Source of the DNA: JABFRJ01 sp964389095
GTDB taxonomy: Bacteria; Pseudomonadota; Alphaproteobacteria; Rhizobiales; Hyphomicrobiaceae
Direction: 5' to 3'
Length of the DNA: 17,256 nucleotides
Assembly: GCA_964389095.1 (NCBI GenBank)
Contig: CAYMEB010000091.1
Coordinates: forward strand, 1-17,256
Shown here: positions 15,190 through 17,256 of the stretch, one piece after another
Numbering within the stretch: the first letter of the stretch is position 1
Layout of the letters: every line of letters starts with the position of its first letter
Made by a program: the position numbers and the translations under genes
The notes under the pieces: generated by a model
Told to the model about the DNA's origin: nothing
The model's input: the letters and a program-made list of their open reading frames with translations, nothing else
The model's database searches: none

Positions 15190-15909
15190 ATGCTTTCGCT
15201 GAGCACCATCCCTCAAGAACGTGCCGCCCCAGAACGCGCGTGGCAGCCGCAGAGCCGCAGTGCCCCGTCCACATTGGCCGAGTGCTTCCAGATTGCGGCC
15301 GTGCGTCGCCTCGAGCCCCGTGAACACCTCTTTTGCGAAGGTGATCCGAGGACGCACGTTTACCGTGTCGAGACCGGCGCACTCTGCCTGTACAAGGTCA
15401 TGGCGGACGGACGCCGACAGATCGTTTCCTTCGCGCTTCCCGGCGATCTCGTCGGCCTTGGTACCGGGCTTTCCCACATGGTGAGCGCGCAGGCGACATC
15501 TCCCACGCGGTTGAGGAGCTTGGCGACAGGTGCCCTCGATCAGGCCGCCCGGCAGGATCCGAGCCTCGGCCACAAGCTGTACGAGGCGTTGTCAGATGAT
15601 CTGCATTCTGCGTGCGATCTCATTCTGACGGTCGGTCAGCGCGGTGCAATCGAGCGCGTCGCGGCGTTCCTTCTTGCGATCGGTCGGCGTTCGGCCCGGC
15701 GCGGTCAGGCTGGAAGCATCATCGTGCTGCCGATGACCCGAACTGATATCGCCGATTTCCTCGGCCTGACCATCGAGACAGTGAGCAGATCCTTCACGAA
15801 GCTGAAGACCTCCAGCGTCATCCGACTGATCGAAACATCAGTGGTCGAACTCGTCGACAAGGAGGCGCTGCAGAGACTGGCCGACGGAGCTGAACGGGAA
15901 GCCGCCTAA
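15190..15909 (+). CDS. Crp/FNR-family transcriptional regulator, FixK-like
   Basis: 239 residues from the ATG at 15190, with GGGGAG six bases upstream; a further in-frame start at 15112 lies inside the inverted repeat and is unlikely. Cyclic-nucleotide-binding-type sensor domain at about 33-130 (VRRLEPREHLFCEGDPRTHV, then VETGALCLYKVMADGRRQI and FALPGDLVG), long dimer helix near 140-165, then a helix-turn-helix at 183-205 (TRTDIADFLGLTIETVSRS). The recognition helix carries E196, S199 and R200, as in FNR/FixK proteins that read TTGAT half sites. The N-terminus has only one cysteine (C32) before the barrel, so an FNR-type [4Fe-4S] oxygen sensor is not possible; FixK-like control is likelier. 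Its signal is unknown. It shares a promoter region with the divergent response regulator and precedes a small protein by 13 bases. Confidence 0.93.
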   Translation: MLSLSTIPQERAAPERAWQPQSRSAPSTLAECFQIAAVRRLEPREHLFCEGDPRTHVYRVETGALCLYKVMADGRRQIVSFALPGDLVGLGTGLSHMVSAQATSPTRLRSLATGALDQAARQDPSLGHKLYEALSDDLHSACDLILTVGQRGAIERVAAFLLAIGRRSARRGQAGSIIVLPMTRTDIADFLGLTIETVSRSFTKLKTSSVIRLIETSVVELVDKEALQRLADGAEREAA

Positions 15910-15922
15910 CGGGGCGCCGGTC

Positions 15923-16537
15923 ATGCCCGAACTCACGTATCATACGGAAAACGTCCGACCGCCGATGGGCGTGATCGCTGCCGCATCCTTTTCGCACCCT
16001 ACCAAGTCGTCGGGTACGAAGAGTTCCGATGGCAACGGCTCGTCGGATCGCGGTGGAACGGGAAAGCCACGCCGCCATCGACTGGTGGTCGCAGTCTTCG
16101 ACACTTTGTCCGCCGTCGGCGAGGCTGTCGGGGAACTCGTGAACGCCGGGTATGTGCGGGATCAGATTTGTCTGCTTTGCGCTGGGATCCACATCGAAGG
16201 GATCGATGCAATTTCCAAGACTGGGCCGACGCTCGACTGGCTGGCGGATCGGGAGGTGCGCATGTTCGCGCCATCCGGTCACGTCGTGATCGCGTCGTCT
16301 CGTGTCGTGGCGGAAATTGCCGCTTTGTTGTCGTCCAGCGCCGAAGAGACCGGCTTGGCGGAGGCTCTGCCGCCCCTCGTCCACCGAACAGAACTCCGCC
16401 AACATCTGGCCGTGCGAGCGGTCGTCCTGATCGTCGACACCGGCAATCTGGACCGTCAGCAGACGTGCACCCGCATGCTCATGCGGCGTACGCGTCACGC
16501 GGTTCAGACGCATCAGGTGGCGACCAGCCGCGCCTGA
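15923..16537 (+). CDS. Unrecognised soluble protein with a general-stress-protein-like segment
   Basis: 204 residues, starting 13 bases after the Crp/FNR stop and probably co-transcribed with it. The upstream ribosome site is weak (GGGGCGCCGG). Residues 1-52 are Ser/Gly/Lys-rich and look disordered. Residues 53-90 (RLVVAVFDTLSAVGEAVGEL, NAGYVRDQICLL) resemble the first strand and helix of proteins related to heat/stress protein 17M (YflT type), in which a short alpha/beta unit recurs. The second half, from about 145, has EALPPLVHRTELRQHLAVRA followed by a hydrophobic strand VVLIVDT and a helix, a plausible second copy of that unit. There is no signal peptide or membrane helix, so it is probably cytosolic. 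I do not recognise the whole protein; the stress link is inferred from one weak segment and from being next to a regulator. Confidence 0.7.
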   Translation: MPELTYHTENVRPPMGVIAAASFSHPTKSSGTKSSDGNGSSDRGGTGKPRRHRLVVAVFDTLSAVGEAVGELVNAGYVRDQICLLCAGIHIEGIDAISKTGPTLDWLADREVRMFAPSGHVVIASSRVVAEIAALLSSSAEETGLAEALPPLVHRTELRQHLAVRAVVLIVDTGNLDRQQTCTRMLMRRTRHAVQTHQVATSRA

Positions 16538-16567
16538 TCTCTCGAAGAGCCGCCGATTTTGGTACGT

Positions 16568-16578
16568 GGGGGGGGGGG
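16568..16578. repeat. Run of 11 G in a convergent intergenic spacer
   Basis: Eleven consecutive G bases lie in the 49-base spacer between two convergent stop codons (16537 and 16587). No coding frame is affected. Such a run is prone to length errors in sequencing and to slippage in replication. Confidence 0.9.
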
Positions 16579-16586
16579 TGGGCGCT

Positions 16587-17256
16587 CTAAGCCTTGACCT
16601 TTGCCGCCTCGATCACGATCGGCTCCCGTTCGATCAGTTTGGGCTCGAGCGGCTTTACCGGAAGTATCTGAGGATTGTGCGAGGGGCGCTGCTCTCCCGG
16701 CTTGAGTTCCCAGCGCCAGCCCCGGCGCCCGGGCACCTTGTCGATCGCTATCGGATAGATCGTGGCGCGGCCAGGCTCCAGCTTGATTCGCAGAAAATGC
16801 TTGTAGTCCTTGAGACCGAGGGCTCCGAAGGCGTCGCCGGTGTGCATGTTGAAGAGGGCACACGTCGTGGTCCAATAGAGCCCCATGACGAGGCCGCCGA
16901 TCAGGCCACCGAGAAACAGCGTCACCGAGAATTTCCAAACTATCCCGAAGACGTTCGGAAGCAGCGGATCTTGGAAGAGCAGGCCGAAAATCCCGATGAC
17001 GGGTGCAGCGGAGGATGTAGCGATCAGGCTGAGCACGAGCAGTGCCACGATATGCGACAGGAAATGGAGTGAGCCGATCGCGATCTTTCCAATTGTCCCA
17101 AGCCAAGTCGACGGCAGCTCGACGTACCAGACCAATCCCGCCCAAAGGCCGATCAGCAGGAAGGCGAACATCGGGCTGTTTTCCGCGGTGGCCAGGAATG
17201 CGTGAGCTATGCGCGGAAGTTGGTGACGGCGTGAATCGGTGAAGGCGGCATATCGT
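16587..17256 (-). CDS. C-terminal part of a multi-helix membrane protein, possibly a metallophosphoesterase
   Basis: Partial: 222 codons and a TAG, with the reading frame open through the right edge, so the N-terminus is outside. An ATG at 17171 lies in this frame, but the upstream codons (YAAFTDSRRHQLPRIAHAFL, then ATAENSP) look coding, so it is internal. Three hydrophobic regions follow: FAFLLIGLWAGLVWYVEL, a long stretch around FLSHIVALLVLSLIATSS, and KFSVTLFLGGLIGGLVMGLY. A soluble tail has GDAFGALGLKDYKHFLRIKL, then ATIYPIAIDKVPGRRGWRWE, a basic linker and PLEPKLIEREPIVIE. From memory the tail resembles the end of large membrane-anchored calcineurin-like metallophosphoesterases of Rhizobiales; the metal-binding domain would lie outside the window. 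That identity is tentative. It is convergent with the stress-like gene. Confidence 0.6.
   Translation of the reverse strand, partial: RYAAFTDSRRHQLPRIAHAFLATAENSPMFAFLLIGLWAGLVWYVELPSTWLGTIGKIAIGSLHFLSHIVALLVLSLIATSSAAPVIGIFGLLFQDPLLPNVFGIVWKFSVTLFLGGLIGGLVMGLYWTTTCALFNMHTGDAFGALGLKDYKHFLRIKLEPGRATIYPIAIDKVPGRRGWRWELKPGEQRPSHNPQILPVKPLEPKLIEREPIVIEAAKVKA

Noticed and set aside
1..17256. Possible CRISPR array, prophage, toxin-antitoxin pair, insertion sequence or anti-phage system.
   Set aside because: No repeat-spacer pattern, transposase, integrase, nuclease or small toxin pair was seen; the genes are ordinary transport, metabolic and regulatory families.

Overview
The window reads as chromosomal DNA from a high-GC Gram-negative bacterium, most likely an alphaproteobacterium of the Hyphomicrobiales (Rhizobiales) type. 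This rests on base composition, the alphaproteobacterial look of the PurB sequence, several GTG starts, the wealth of ABC and secondary transporters, and a FixK/FNR-type regulator. The genus cannot be fixed from sequence alone. I see no tRNA, rRNA, insertion sequence, phage gene, CRISPR array or origin.

Layout. (1) 1-758, minus strand: a two-domain periplasmic rhodanese (sulfurtransferase) cut by the left edge. (2) 759-1051: a 293-base spacer holding three dyads, between the divergent rhodanese and the next gene. (3) 1052-4271: two closely related family-5 (peptide/nickel type) ABC substrate-binding proteins in tandem, with no permease or ATPase beside them. (4) 4325-5227, minus: an EamA/DMT exporter or permease. 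(5) 5498-7257: a CUT1-type (MalF/MalG-like) ABC permease pair with overlapping genes, lacking its own binding protein and ATPase. (6) 7394-9913, plus: a small secreted four-cysteine protein, a crotonase-fold acyl-CoA enzyme missing one of the two hydratase glutamates, and an MFS exporter. (7) 9927-11171, minus, and 11342-13075, plus: a DadA-like FAD amine/D-amino-acid dehydrogenase divergent from purB, which is followed 9 bases later by a cyclophilin-like-fold protein. (8) 13109-15065, minus: an OmpR-family response regulator with no kinase, followed by a BenE-type benzoate transporter. (9) 15190-16537, plus, divergent from the regulator: a Crp/FNR-family regulator without an iron-sulfur cysteine cluster, and an unrecognised soluble protein with a general-stress-protein-like start. 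(10) 16587-17256, minus: the C-terminal part of a membrane protein cut by the right edge.

Functionally the window is mostly uptake and export of small organic solutes (peptide-type, sugar-type, aromatic acid, DMT and MFS carriers), plus acyl-CoA and amino-acid oxidation and one housekeeping purine gene. The most distinctive locus is the divergent regulator pair at 14.3-16.5 kb, with an inverted repeat (GTAACA/TGTTAC) between the two regulators. I found no convincing new multi-gene system. The points most worth checking are the stacked dyads before the binding-protein pair, the incomplete ABC sets, the altered crotonase active site, and the regulator pair with its attached stress-like protein.
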